Source of the DNA: Eukaryota sp. TZLM1-RC
Taxonomy: Eukaryota; Metamonada: BaSk clade
Length of the DNA stretch: 64,000 nucleotides
Assembly (NCBI GenBank): GCA_040285825.1
Contig: JAUPSS010000002.1
Location: 2,790,001-2,854,000, forward strand
Direction of reading: 5' to 3'
The notes below the pieces were generated by a model. It was not told the origin of the DNA, searched no databases, and saw only the letters and a list, made by a program, of their open reading frames with translations. This document shows, in pieces, positions 20,987 through 31,626 of this stretch (positions within the stretch are counted from its first letter, which is position 1; each line of letters opens with the position of its first letter). Position numbers and translations under genes: made by a program.

Positions 20987-22078
20987 AATTGAACAAACCG
21001 CAAATTCTCCTGTTTTATAATCATAAACTTAGCATTGACAAGGTCAATTCATCAAGTGGTTTCTTAGCCTTATGAGTAGTAAGGTTACCGTAGTAACCCA
21101 TGAAAATTTGAAGGTGAATGCGGACTCTGACTGCTGCATTGATGTTTGCAAAAAAATATTAAAAAATAAATAATCCAAGCTAATGTGGCTCAATGAAGAA
21201 AATTTAATACAATGTGAACTCATGTTGTGAATATATTCATAATTAGGATGCAAATCCCTAAAAAGTATTATTGGAAAAGAATTGTTGCTTTTTTTTCGAA
21301 AAAAAATGCTTGTTTTGTAAAGAAAATTTCTGATACCCGTAGATATCAATAAAAAATTGAAGGTGAATGTGAAGAGAAAAGAAAATACGTGACCAGATAG
21401 GTATTTCAAATGCCAAAGGGGTCAGTAATCAGATCCAGATGTGAGAGGTTATTGTGTTTCAATCTGATTGTTTTGTATTTGATTATAGGGGTTATTATCT
21501 AATTTCAACCGAACATAATAACTTTTCATGTGATTGTTGCAGAATCAATGTTAAAATTACCAAGACCAATCTTCTATAGAAAAATAAAAAAAAGAAGTTG
21601 ATTGAACTTGAGTCTCCTAAACTGGTAAATGTAAAATAGAATTATATGAAAAAATTGCAGGAATAGAGATTGCTTTGGTCTCAGAAAAACACGTTGCTTG
21701 ACAAATCACTTTCCTTAAATGAATTACTATTACCAATGATTAAAACGCACTCTAAACCCTGATATGAATAAACGACAAAATATGATTTGAAAATGGGAAT
21801 AAGAAAAAAGATGCAAGATCTGATAAAAAATTGGTGGAGGCAGGTTGTAGTGAAAATTGAATTAAACCTTCAAGACGATATTTTGATAGAAACCAGTTAT
21901 GGACAATCCTTACAAAAATAGACGTATACCAACTACGAACATCTCAAGGATTTCATTATAAACCTGATGCTATTAGTGGTAATTATTAATAAGCTACAAC
22001 AAACCTACATTTAAATATCTTTTAAAAACATATTTAAAGAATTTCAAAACGAGAAAAAATGGATATTAAACTTCATAA
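20987..22078. repeat. kinesin 5' flank, copy 1
   Basis: Flank shared nearly identically with 38145-39235 and partly (to about 27100) with 26540-27100. Around 21105-21145 the minus strand reads NAAVRVRI-like, as 26598-26819 does more clearly, and may be a very old kinesin start relic. I see no convincing gene. Confidence 0.6.
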
Positions 22079-22541
22079 TTAGTATTGTTCAGTACTCAAG
22101 GAACTGCTCACTTGTTTCGACTTTTGGGTTAATAAAAACGAATTGTTACTAGAACGAATGAGGCAGTTTAGGAGTTGAAGGCAAAGCTGGTTTCTTTTGA
22201 AAGAATTTAAATCGGAATTATCAGTAAAAACCCTAGTTAATTGTGGAGAATTAAGGAGAGAGCAAAGAGCTTGAAGTAATGAAAGGTAGCTTCTCTCATG
22301 GTTTTCTTTTTCACCTTTATCTTCTTCATCACCCTGAGATTGTTTGGCAACTGCACTCTTCTTGGTATCTCCAACAAAGCTTAACTGGTTAGTGATTAGC
22401 CAGCAAGTGAGACAAACGTACATGTTGACAATTGTTGGCAAATGAGCCTTCTCCTCACTAGATCTTTGATGAACCGGGTTGCAGGGGTTCTGGAGGTCTG
22501 AGGAAAGTGAAGATAAAGCAGTGGTGAGGGAAGAGGTTGCT
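22079..22541 (-). pseudogene. 5' fragment of the condensin CAP-D2 gene (left arm)
   Basis: The minus strand encodes LPTIVNMYVCLTCWLITNQ and SYLSLLQALCSLLNSPQLTR, identical or nearly so to residues about 115-190 of the intact gene at 31627-35568. After DNSDLNSF it diverges into unrelated sequence (KRNQLCLQLL...). At 22541 it joins directly to the last codons of kinesin copy 2. A duplication fragment, not a functional gene. Confidence 0.85.
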
Positions 22542-24870
22542 ATTTTTTGTGCTTCTTCTTTGACCTGGCACGCAAATGTTGGTGCTCTTTGCTCTCCAGA
22601 AGAACAAAATTGACGGCCTTGAGCTCCCTCACTTTGTTTTTTAAGGAGGTTATTTCTTGATTAAGTTCATCAATTTCAACTTTTTGATTGAAAATTGATT
22701 GGGATTGACTAGTTGATAATAAAGCTTCTTTACATTCAAGTTCATCTCGTGCAGATATTAAAGAAGATTCTAAATTGATAGCATTTTGGGTTAATGCTTC
22801 ATTTAATTGATTTAAATAAACAATTTCCTTATTTTTTTCACATAATTGCTTCTCTAATTCTAAATAATCTCCTTTGTTAGCCATAAGAGATTCATTTTCA
22901 GATTTCAATTCATCAATTTTTGAAGTTAATTCTCCAACTAAAGACTCACTTTCCCTTAATTCTAGTTTAATTGAATCTAATTCAGAATTTAATAATGAAA
23001 GTTCAAACTGTTGATTAGAAATAATATTTTCAAAATTTGAATTAGTTTCATTTTCTTTTTCCTTTAAAATCGTTTCTAATTTTGACTCCAATTCAGAAAC
23101 TAAATTTTGTTGTTCAGTCAATTGTTGATGAAGTTGATCAATTTCATCTTTTTGATCAGATATGATAACTGATTGACGAGTTGACAAAACTTCTTTGTAT
23201 TCAAGTTCATCTCTTGCAGATATTAAAGAAGATTCTAAATTAACAACATTTTGGGTTAATTCTTCATTTAATTGATTTAAATCAACAATTTCCTTATTTT
23301 TTTCACATAATTGCTTCTCTAATTCTAAATAAGCTTCTTCTTTGTTAGCCAAAAGAGATCCATTTTCAGATTTCAATTCCTCAATTTCTGATTGTTTTTC
23401 TGATTTGATTGAACTAATTTCTTCTTTTTGCAATTGAATTAATTCATAATCTGCTTTTAAATCAGCAACCATGTTCCTTTCATCTTTCAATTCTTCTTTC
23501 AATTTATCCAACTCAGCAGCTTGTTTTTTGATAATTTCAGCTTGAGAACTATTTTCTTGATAACCATCAATTATAACATCATTATTGATTGGAGTCTGGG
23601 AAGGTCTTTTGAACACTTCAAACTGTTCTAGAGTTGGTGAAGAAGGTGCCATACTTGATCTCTTTTCTGGTGGAATCTGAAAATTTGGCTCTATAGGTGA
23701 CTGACAAGGGCTCAGCTTTTGAAATTTTCGGGAGGCAGTATTGAGCGAAGGACACCAAGTAAGTCGTCTATTAAAAGAACTAGGTTTTCGTTCTTCATCA
23801 ATAAGACGTTGACTTAGTAATAATTGTAAATTCTTTTCCTTCAATTCTTTAATTTCATTTTCATATCGTTTTAATAAAGCTCTATCATCCAAAACTTCAT
23901 TAATCTTTGCTCTATTTTGAACACTTTTAGCCCGCATTGCGAAATCCAAAGTACTTTTGGTAACTTCAAAATGCTTTACATGGGGATTGATGCAGCAGAT
24001 CATTACGGTTAAAGAATTACCTCCCAAAGCATTGGATAATACATGAGTTAACTTTGAATCTCGATAATTGACAAAGCCAGAGGGACTTGATTGTAATTTT
24101 GAAATTAAAGTTCCTAGTGCAAAGATTGACTTGTTAATATTACCAGTTTCTCTCAATTGAATTCCTTTCGCTCCAGTTTTAGAAGCACTTTCACTACCAG
24201 CTAAATCAACAAAATTTAAATGAGAAATTCTAACTGCACCATCAGAATTTGGTGATTTGTCCCGTGATTCTAGAATGATTCTAAAGATAGCATGACTTCG
24301 AGAACTTCTGTCATTCATTCTTGTAGCACCTACATGACGTCGTTGGTTCCCCTTTTCTAATAGTTCCAATGCCCCTTCAACTGACATGACTACGAATTCT
24401 TGGACAGAGCAGAGAACCACTGAATTAGTTTGGGCATCTGTACGGAGACAAGGTTTGTTCTGGGGTTCAAGCAGATCGAAAATATCTTCATTGTAGATTT
24501 CGATAAAGGAAACACGGACGAGGTAATGGCGGTCAAAGGAAGCTTCAATGTGATCAAAAATGTCAGAAAGGGCACGATAAACAACTCCTGGATCGTCATG
24601 AGAACCCATCATACTGTGAGTTTTACCAGCAGCAGTTTGTCCATAAGCAAAAACGGTACCATGGAAGCCCTCAATAGCTTGTGACACGATGGGAGAGACA
24701 AGAGAGTTGTAGAGGGATGAGTTGTTTTCAGATTCATTAAAGACATTGTCAAAATTGTAGACTGTGGAAGACATATTAGAAGACAGAGTGGTTTGATCGG
24801 AGCACCAACAGCGTTCTGATGCATTTGCAAAAAGGGGCCGTACTCTGACGGCCACCTTGATGGAGTTCAT
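22540..24870 (-). CDS. kinesin-7 (CENP-E-like), copy 2, longest tail
   Basis: 776 residues from ATG 24870 (MNSIKVAVRVRPL). The frame stays open upstream to 24975, but that part is antisense to a retroelement, so I reject it. Motor motifs GQTAAGKT, NDRSSRSH and VDLAGSE are intact, with the CENP-E-like neck after them. The tail from about residue 420 is coiled-coil made of imperfect internal repeats (LEKQLCEKNKEIV...LNQLNE, twice). It ends in a basic stretch (RARSKKKHKK) at a TAG that lies exactly at the junction with the condensin fragment, so the C-terminus may be chimeric. A retroelement inserted 50 bp upstream has pushed the palindromic element 1.6 kb away, which may alter expression. Confidence 0.8.
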   Translation of the reverse strand: MNSIKVAVRVRPLFANASERCWCSDQTTLSSNMSSTVYNFDNVFNESENNSSLYNSLVSPIVSQAIEGFHGTVFAYGQTAAGKTHSMMGSHDDPGVVYRALSDIFDHIEASFDRHYLVRVSFIEIYNEDIFDLLEPQNKPCLRTDAQTNSVVLCSVQEFVVMSVEGALELLEKGNQRRHVGATRMNDRSSRSHAIFRIILESRDKSPNSDGAVRISHLNFVDLAGSESASKTGAKGIQLRETGNINKSIFALGTLISKLQSSPSGFVNYRDSKLTHVLSNALGGNSLTVMICCINPHVKHFEVTKSTLDFAMRAKSVQNRAKINEVLDDRALLKRYENEIKELKEKNLQLLLSQRLIDEERKPSSFNRRLTWCPSLNTASRKFQKLSPCQSPIEPNFQIPPEKRSSMAPSSPTLEQFEVFKRPSQTPINNDVIIDGYQENSSQAEIIKKQAAELDKLKEELKDERNMVADLKADYELIQLQKEEISSIKSEKQSEIEELKSENGSLLANKEEAYLELEKQLCEKNKEIVDLNQLNEELTQNVVNLESSLISARDELEYKEVLSTRQSVIISDQKDEIDQLHQQLTEQQNLVSELESKLETILKEKENETNSNFENIISNQQFELSLLNSELDSIKLELRESESLVGELTSKIDELKSENESLMANKGDYLELEKQLCEKNKEIVYLNQLNEALTQNAINLESSLISARDELECKEALLSTSQSQSIFNQKVEIDELNQEITSLKNKVRELKAVNFVLLESKEHQHLRARSKKKHKK

Positions 24871-24906
24871 GGGAAAGATTAAATAGTGTCCGCTTAAATT
24901 AACCAC

Positions 24907-24920
24907 AATCAGATCAGAAA
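24907..24920 (+). repeat. target-site duplication, left copy
   Basis: aatcagatcagaaa, repeated at 26526-26539 on the other side of the retroelement. The same locus in the arms (about 20950) has one uninterrupted copy followed directly by ccaaaattaggtcgg. Confidence 0.85.
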
Positions 24921-26525
24921 TATTGGGCTTCATCTTAATGCCAGCAAATGCCTTCTGATTGGCTCTTCTGCTCAAGACCTCGTGATAAACGATTCTATTG
25001 TCCCTTTTACTAATTATAGTAGTGATGCTTTTAAGTTCCTTGGTTGTTGGTTAGGAAATGTGCCTCAAATTCAGAATGAATTGCAAGTTATTTTGGAAAA
25101 AATGAAAATTGAACTTGATTCAATTTCTTCTTTAGATATAGAAAAACATATTAAATTTTTCATGCTTAAAATTTGCTACACTGGGAGAATAACCCACATT
25201 TTGAGATCTTGTGCTCCTTCCATAGCATTAGATTTTTGTCGTTCATTCAATTCATTGAGAACAGAATTTTTTGCTGATTTATTGGATGTAGAACCAGGAA
25301 TGTTGAAAAGTCACTTATTTTCTTCAGCAAATTTGGGGGGTATTGGATTTACTAAATCTTCAATTTTGTGTCAATCAGCATTCTTAGGTGGTGGCAAAAA
25401 TTTTATTTATGAATTTTCTCGTAGATTTCCAGATGATTCTCATCTGTTAGTCCCCAATTGTAGTCCCTATTTGTATGAGTTATCTTGTGAACTTGAAAAA
25501 TTGCCGCCACAAATTTGGACCAAATGTTTTCCTCAATCAATTCAAGAAATTCCAAACCGATCTCTATTAAATTTACAGTTTTGCTGTAAAAAGCTTCAAC
25601 AAAAATTGTCAAAGATTTTTGAAAGCTTGGATTTTGATGTTAGACTTGGCTTGGCCAAGAAAAAGAATCCCGCTTTTGCAAATCTTTTACAAGATATGTG
25701 TGACAGTACTTCTTCTGCCTTAGTAACAACAATTCCACAAGTTTATGGTACTCTCTTATCCGATTCTGCTTGGACTCTGAATATGAGATTTCGTTCCTTT
25801 ATCTGGCCTGATAATTTACCTCATAATTTAATTTGTAAATGTTCTCGAGAAATTACAACTACTCATTTGTTAAATTGTAAACATTTTATTACTTTTAGAA
25901 GCAAGGTTCATGATGCTGTAAGAGACCAGTTATATTGTATGTGTAAATCTCATAGAATTGAATCCTTCTTGGAACCTTTGTTGTCAAATCTGTTTGATGC
26001 TGAAAATGATTTTCATAAGAATAATAGAGGTGATGTCATATTACCTGGATTAGATGGAAGCTTCATTTTATTGGATGTAATGTCTGTTGATCCTTGTAAT
26101 GCCTCAAATGAAAGGCTTGTTAATTCTGAAATTCATAATCCCCTTTCAAATGCTGAAAATTTTAAATTCAAAAAATACAATGAACCTTTGTCCAAATTGG
26201 CCAGTCTACAGCATGCAAAATACAATTTGTATCCATTTGTATTTTCCCTTTTTGGTTCACTTGCACCAACTGCTTTACGTTTTTTGGATGATTTTGAAAT
26301 GATTGTAAAGAGAAGAACTGGCAGAAATTTCAACAGATTGTTTTGGCAAAATAGAATTGTGTTTTCTATTTTTAAGGGGATCTTGAAGATGGTTTCTGAT
26401 GCTTTGCTTTCTCTTGGATCTCACTATGAGAGAGTTGCATCTAGTGTTTTTGTTTTGGGAGAGATGGATTTTTTAGATGTTGATTTATAGGTTTAGAATA
26501 AAATTAAATTTTAAAAAACAAAAAA
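24921..26525 (+). mobile_element. non-LTR retrotransposon, family B, 5' truncated, with target-site duplication
   Basis: Open for over 500 codons from the truncated start (NIGLHLNASKCLLIGSSAQD) to TAG 26490. Order: end of the reverse transcriptase with FKFLGCWLGN, thumb helices, a C-rich knuckle (LICKCSREITTTHLLNCKHF), then a restriction-endonuclease-like domain (NNRGDVILPGLDGSFILLDV) and a conserved C-terminal region ending LDVDL. The catalytic YMDD part lies upstream of the truncation. The 3' end has an A-rich tail before the duplicated target site. This is a target-primed insertion 50 bp upstream of kinesin copy 2, pointing away from it. It cannot move by itself. Confidence 0.85.
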
Positions 26526-26539
26526 AATCAGATCAGAAA
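26526..26539 (+). repeat. target-site duplication, right copy
   Basis: aatcagatcagaaa; pairs with 24907-24920. The first two bases could belong to the A-tail. Confidence 0.85.
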
Positions 26540-27100
26540 CCAAAATTAGGTCGGCCGACGTAAAATTGAACAAACCACAAAATCTCCTGTTTTATAATCA
26601 TAAACTTAGCATTGACAAGGGCGATTCATCAAGTGGGTTCTTAGCCTTATGAGTAGTAAGGTTACCGTTGTAACCCATAAAAAATTGAAGGTGAATGCGG
26701 ACTCTGACTGCTGCAGTGATGTTTTCAAAAAAATAATGAAAAATAAAAAATTCAGACTGATGAAACTTAATAAAAGAAAAGATTAATACAATGTGAATTA
26801 TTGTTGTGAATATATTCATATTTAGGGTGCATGTACCGAAAAATTATTATTGGATCAGAATTTTTGCTATTTTTTCGAAAAGAAATATTTGTTTTGTAAA
26901 AAAAAGATTTCTGATATCCGTAGATATCAATGAAAAAATTGATGGTGAATGTGAAGAGAAAAGAAAATACGTGACCAGATAGGTATTTCAAATGCCAAAG
27001 GGGTTAGTAATCAGATACAGATGTTAGAGGATATTGTGCTTGAATCCGATTGTGTTGTAGTTGATTATAGAGGTTTTTATCTAATTTCATCTGAACATAA
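26540..27100. repeat. kinesin 5' flank, copy 2 (displaced)
   Basis: Homologous to 20950-21500 and its right-arm counterpart, with more divergence. Contains the palindrome at 26546-26563. Confidence 0.8.
26546..26563. promoter_or_regulatory. palindromic element of kinesin copy 2, one base changed
   Basis: ttaggtcggccgacgtaa: the last half-site has g for c, which breaks the symmetry. It is now 1.6 kb from its gene because of the retroelement. Confidence 0.45.
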
Positions 27101-27139
27101 TAAGTTTCCATTATAAGCGGAAGACTATGTGTTGAAACA

Positions 27140-27350
27140 GGAACTTTTTTGAATAATTTCCAAAAAAGGGTTTAGGAAAAAACAATGAAAAGATCTTCTA
27201 TCGTTTTATGGCGTTCTCGATTCAGTTTGCCATTATTAATAGATTGCCTCGGTTTCTTGATTGAATTAGACAAGTTTTAGCTAGACATCAAGCAGATCAA
27301 GATTTTGTAAGAAAAATTTTGTTTTAATGAATTTCGTCCCATTAGTTATG
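27140..27350 (+). mobile_element. retrotransposon 3' end, family A
   Basis: Matches the last ~200 bp of the 62.6 kb element: KTMKRSS-like, WRSRFSLPLLIDCL, and ARHQADQD then 'cgtcccattag'. Frame broken. Confidence 0.65.
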
Positions 27351-27399
27351 ATTTCTTTTGTCAAGTGTGCAAGTATAATAAATAATTATCAAACATTTG

Positions 27400-27925
27400 A
27401 ATACAGTTAGAAATAAATTATATAATAACGTTATTGACCAACTTCATGTCATGTGCAAATTTTATCGAGTGGATTCCATTTTTAGAACCATTATTATCAT
27501 AAATACTTCTTCTAAACACCAAGATTGATAGTAATTACAAAAGAGCTGCTATCAATCTGACAAGGGGTGTTGATTGTTCTTGGCTTAAATAGAAGATTCA
27601 CTATTTCGGCTGATATTTGGCGACCCTTGTTAATTTTTGCAATGAACAGTTGATTAATGCTGATGTCTATAATCCCCTTCTCGCTGGGGAAAAATGCAAA
27701 ACCGCCAAGTACAAGAAACGTATTTGTTTTGTCAACGAAGATTCTCCTGTCTAATATAATTTCTGTACATTTATTTTTTCTTTGATCGGCTATTTATATA
27801 GTTGCTGAAATCAATGCCCAATTCAAAATCTTCATTTGGTCGATTTTCAGAATCATAAGTAAATAACTATTTCGATGTCAGAGAGTTGGTTTTGAGGAAG
27901 TTGAGCTTTATTTGCTTTTTCGTAG
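27400..27925 (+). mobile_element. retrotransposon C-terminal remnant, family D, strongly decayed
   Basis: LHVMCKFYRVDSIF followed by disrupted counterparts of the LTRGD nuclease region and SLLAGEKCK. It ends in DFEEVEL-like sequence. Many stops. Confidence 0.6.
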
Positions 27926-28139
27926 TTCGATAATAGCTGCATTTAAGAAATTTTTGTAAATCACATGGTATTCATTTCTAGTAACCTCATTACAATACTT
28001 ATACAATAGTTAATTATTAATGTAAACAAATACACAATTAAATAATTTCTATTAATCTTTATAAAATGAAGTGATTCTTTAATACCTTCCAGAACTATCG
28101 TCATATACTTATCACCTTAATGGTCTTATTTCTCTGTTG

Positions 28140-29920
28140 ATCGACAATGATCGTCAGATTCAATCAAACAGAGGTTGAACAAAACGCTGCTTCAGGTATC
28201 TTTCCTTTTTGTTTGGCCTTGGATCCCATTCTAAAACGCTTAAATTTCAACTACCTTGATATGCTGTTTGTTTGGTTAAGGAACGACATTTCAATACTCG
28301 GGCATATCCAATGAAAATTTTTAATGCATTTCTCAAAATGTTAACTTATTTCAAAGAAATTAGCTTCCACAAAATACACAATATATGTTAATCAGTTAGG
28401 TGGTGCAAACATGTTTTTCAAAGCTTGATCAGAAGTTCCTTCCATTAATTCAATTCTTTTCGTTTATTAGGCTGTTGGCTTGGAATGGCTTGTCAAATTA
28501 CCTACGAAATAAATAATCTTTTACTGAAATCAAATTTTCAACTTGATACAATTCCCACCTGTGAAGTCGAGAAACATATCAAGCGTTTCATTTTAACTAT
28601 TTGCTATTCAGGTAAATTAGTCTACCTTTTGAGAACCACCTCTTTAAATATTTCACGAGAATTTTGCCTTAGGTTTAATTAGTTTGTTACGTTTAGTTTT
28701 ATTTAACAAATTCTTTTTGCCTCTTTGGTTGATGTCAATCGTGATCTGATTCAAAGCCATGTCTTTCATCATCAAATATTGGAGGAATTAATTTCACCAA
28801 TATTTGATAATGAATGACATTTTGTTTTCTCTAGTGGTGGGAGAAAAATGATGTTGATTTACTGAATTAAGTTAAAAGCATTTATTTGAGTGACCTTGGA
28901 ATGCGCTTGATTGTTTTTTTGTGAAATATGTTGTAAATTTTTTTTCCTTGCAGGAAAAACCACCACGAACACCAAGCACTACGTGTGATAAAAATTGCTG
29001 CAGCAATTAGCAATAATTTGTGAAGGCTTGTATCTTAATTTTCGTCTTGAAACGGTCAAAGAAGATAATCGCGCGTTCCCTAATATTTTGTTAGATGCTC
29101 AAGTTAGATGTTCTTAAATTATTAACTTAATTAGTGTTAAATTGCTCAAATTCATCAAATCTATGGTAAAACTTTAGATGATACTACTTACTCATGTACA
29201 ATGCGTTTGTGTGTGTTTTTTGGCCTACCAATCTGCCTCATAATTTAAGACGTAAATGTGGATCGAAGATTACTCCAAATCATCTGGTCAATTATAGCTT
29301 TTTTTATTACTTGTTGATATAAACTACACAGTTCAGTGAGGTATTAACCATGGTGATGTCAAGGTCACATTTATGATTCTTATGTAGAATCGTTGTTCTC
29401 TCGTTTGGTTGATGAAAATACTTTGAATTCATTTGGTCGAAATAAAGGTGATTTACTGCTTAAGAGTCTTGATTAAACGATCATAGTTACTGATGTGAGA
29501 TCAACTGATGTCTGTAATAATTCTTTTATACCATTAACTCAGTCAAAATACCAGAATTCCTTGTTTGTTGCCGAAAACACTAAAATTGATAAATATAAAG
29601 CAAAGTTGTTTTTTCCTTAATACCGAATCTCACACTCATTGTGTCATGTATCCATTTGCTGTCTCTTTCCATCGCTTTTTTGACCTATCACTTTGTCATT
29701 CTGAAATGACATTGTTGATATTATAAAACAGTGTACAGGATGAGTTTATGGACAGTTTTTTGGCCGAAGACAACTGCTTCTTCTTTTTTAAGGTGATGGT
29801 ACCTTATTATTTTCTGCTTTATTCTCTCTTCGTTGGTTTTATGAAGGAAGAACTTCCATTCAATTCTTTTTGGCTGATTTGCGATATGAAGATATAGAGC
29901 TTTGAGTTTGTTGTTCAACT
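28140..29920 (+). mobile_element. long, heavily decayed non-LTR retrotransposon copy
   Basis: In order: a reverse-transcriptase segment near 28165-28250 (RQIQSNRG, stop, TKRCF, the 'rGvrQG' region); thumb sequence at 28485-28680 (LDTIPTCEVEKHIKRFILTIC); LPHNLRRKCGSKITPNHLVN near 29235-29290; the nuclease region near 29440-29520; and a C-terminal end near 29870-29910 (FFLADLRYEDIEL). Stops and frameshifts throughout. Confidence 0.65.
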
Positions 29921-30379
29921 TATTGAGATAAATCGAACCTAACAAAAATAATAAATTACATTCAGTTCAGTTTGTTGAATGTGTTTGAGAAAACCCTAAC
30001 AGAATATTTCAACTTTTCATCAAGTTTTGAAAAGCATCTGTAACAAACTTGTTGTTATCAATGTTATTCATATAGAATAATACTCGAAATTTTTCTTTTT
30101 AATAATTGTTGTTCACATAAAGTGAATGACTTGCTGTACATTTAGAACAACAAAAACCAAAATTGTTTTCTTTAGAATTTTTTGTTAGCTAACTTGATGT
30201 TGATGTATCGATATTGAAAAACGATTTTATTATACCAATTTTAATGAAATTGAATTAACTGAATGTAGTTGAAGGTCAGCTTTATAGAAGGATACAAGAC
30301 TTTCATTTAAAGATTTCACCAACGATGTTCTGATCCTGTCCTGATCATCTTTTAAACTTTAATTTTTAGTTTCAACCTA

Positions 30380-30965
30380 CTTGCATGAAATTGAATTTTT
30401 ACCACATCGTTTTGGGGAATAAAATTTACTAATTCAGTCGTTCGAATTTGGACAACGTATATAATTAATATCAAATAACATATGAAAATATCACAACAGC
30501 ATTATTCAAGTTTCTGAAAGCTTCGATTTTGAAATTCGTTTTACTTCTACCAAAAACTAATCCTGTCTTCGCAAATCCTATATTCGAAGTAGTTTTGTTT
30601 GTCACTTCTGGCCACAATTACCAAGAGATTAGATATATAAATTGTCTTTATTTAGCCGGAAAATTATTGCCTTAATGAGAATAAGGTCTATTTGATCTTC
30701 AATCACGGGATTGAGAACTTTCATCGTCAAGATTGACTAAAAATAACTTTAACTTATTGATTGAATTGTTATATTAAACAAAGTCTCTTATCGGAATCTG
30801 GTAATTTAGAAAAAACTAAGAAGTTGAGGTGTTTTGACGATGATAACTTTCAGTTTATTGATCTTGGTTTTGGTATTGTATCTGCTGGTTTTTACAGGTT
30901 GCGAAAGAAAAAGAAACGATGTTGTCAATATTGTATTCTATATTTCTATTCAACCTTAAGTATTA
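30380..30965 (+). mobile_element. retrotransposon fragments, strongly decayed
   Basis: SFDFEIRFTSTKN near 30520 aligns with SLDFDVRLGLAKKKNPAFAN. RCFDDDNFQFIDLGF near 30830-30880 resembles the family C terminus (RFDDVDACIEDIEF). Nothing intact. Confidence 0.45.
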
Positions 30966-30969
30966 AATA

Positions 30970-31626
30970 ATTTTTAAAAATTGTCTTTTCCAACTTCAAT
31001 ATTTGCAACAATTATCATTTAAAAAGGTTGACACTCCTTCAATTTTGTTAAAGCATTTTTTCGTTCAAACTATTTGACAGTAACTACTTTGCAATTTCAA
31101 ATATATAAGGCTCAGTTTGTGTTAAACACAAGAAGCTACGTCGCTTCATCTTGAAATAACGTTTGAAAAAAATATACTTTTTTCTTCAGTAAACAATTAT
31201 TATATTGGGTTAAATTAATGAAGATGACATATTGTAATTTCAAAAGGCTCTATTGACGCGCAATAATTGATAAAAATAACCCAAATCAAATTACAAGAGA
31301 TTCAGTGCACGACAATTTTCTGTATAAAATGATGGTGATATTGTTTTCTCGCTACTGCTTCACTTTTTTGATGAAGAACCTGAGGTAATCTATTGGATGA
31401 AGCCAATTGAATTCACAATATTATTCATAACAATCAACAGTAGGTTCAATCTTCAGTTTTAATTGTGTTTTCTAATTAATTCTAATTATTACAATCTCAT
31501 AAAGGAAACACCATCAATTTTAAAAGAACGAAGATTACATCAGACAAATATCTTGCTGATTCTGTCGAATGAAACAAACTTAGACTGAATTTATTAAAGT
31601 AAAATACACAATTGGTTAAAAAATAA
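30970..31626. other. intergenic, nothing recognised
   Basis: AT-rich region downstream of the condensin gene. The minus-strand AATAAA near 31590 fits its polyadenylation signal. Confidence 0.45.

Larger units (their letters stand above)
11285..22541. repeat. left arm of a large inverted repeat
   Basis: The arm is matched in reverse complement by 37682-48845. Coordinate sums of matching points are nearly constant: 60105 at the RNase H-like genes, 60094 at the 106-residue ORFs, 60222 at the kinesin starts. The outer edge fades near 11285 (the shared ggattttgac block). The inner edge lies at the junction of the condensin fragment and the kinesin tail at 22541. Identity is very high in most of the arm and lower around 16-19 kb, where the arms have different insertions. 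Confidence 0.9.

Noticed and set aside
21044-21409. 121-codon open frame present in both arms (also 38813-39178) and partly at 26.6-27.0 kb
   Set aside because: Phe/Ser-rich, lies in the kinesin 5' flank, is frame-broken in the third copy and resembles no protein. Better explained as conserved flank.
24871-24975. N-terminal extension of kinesin copy 2 (35 extra codons)
   Set aside because: It is antisense to the inserted retroelement and absent from copies 1 and 3; ATG 24870 matches the family start.
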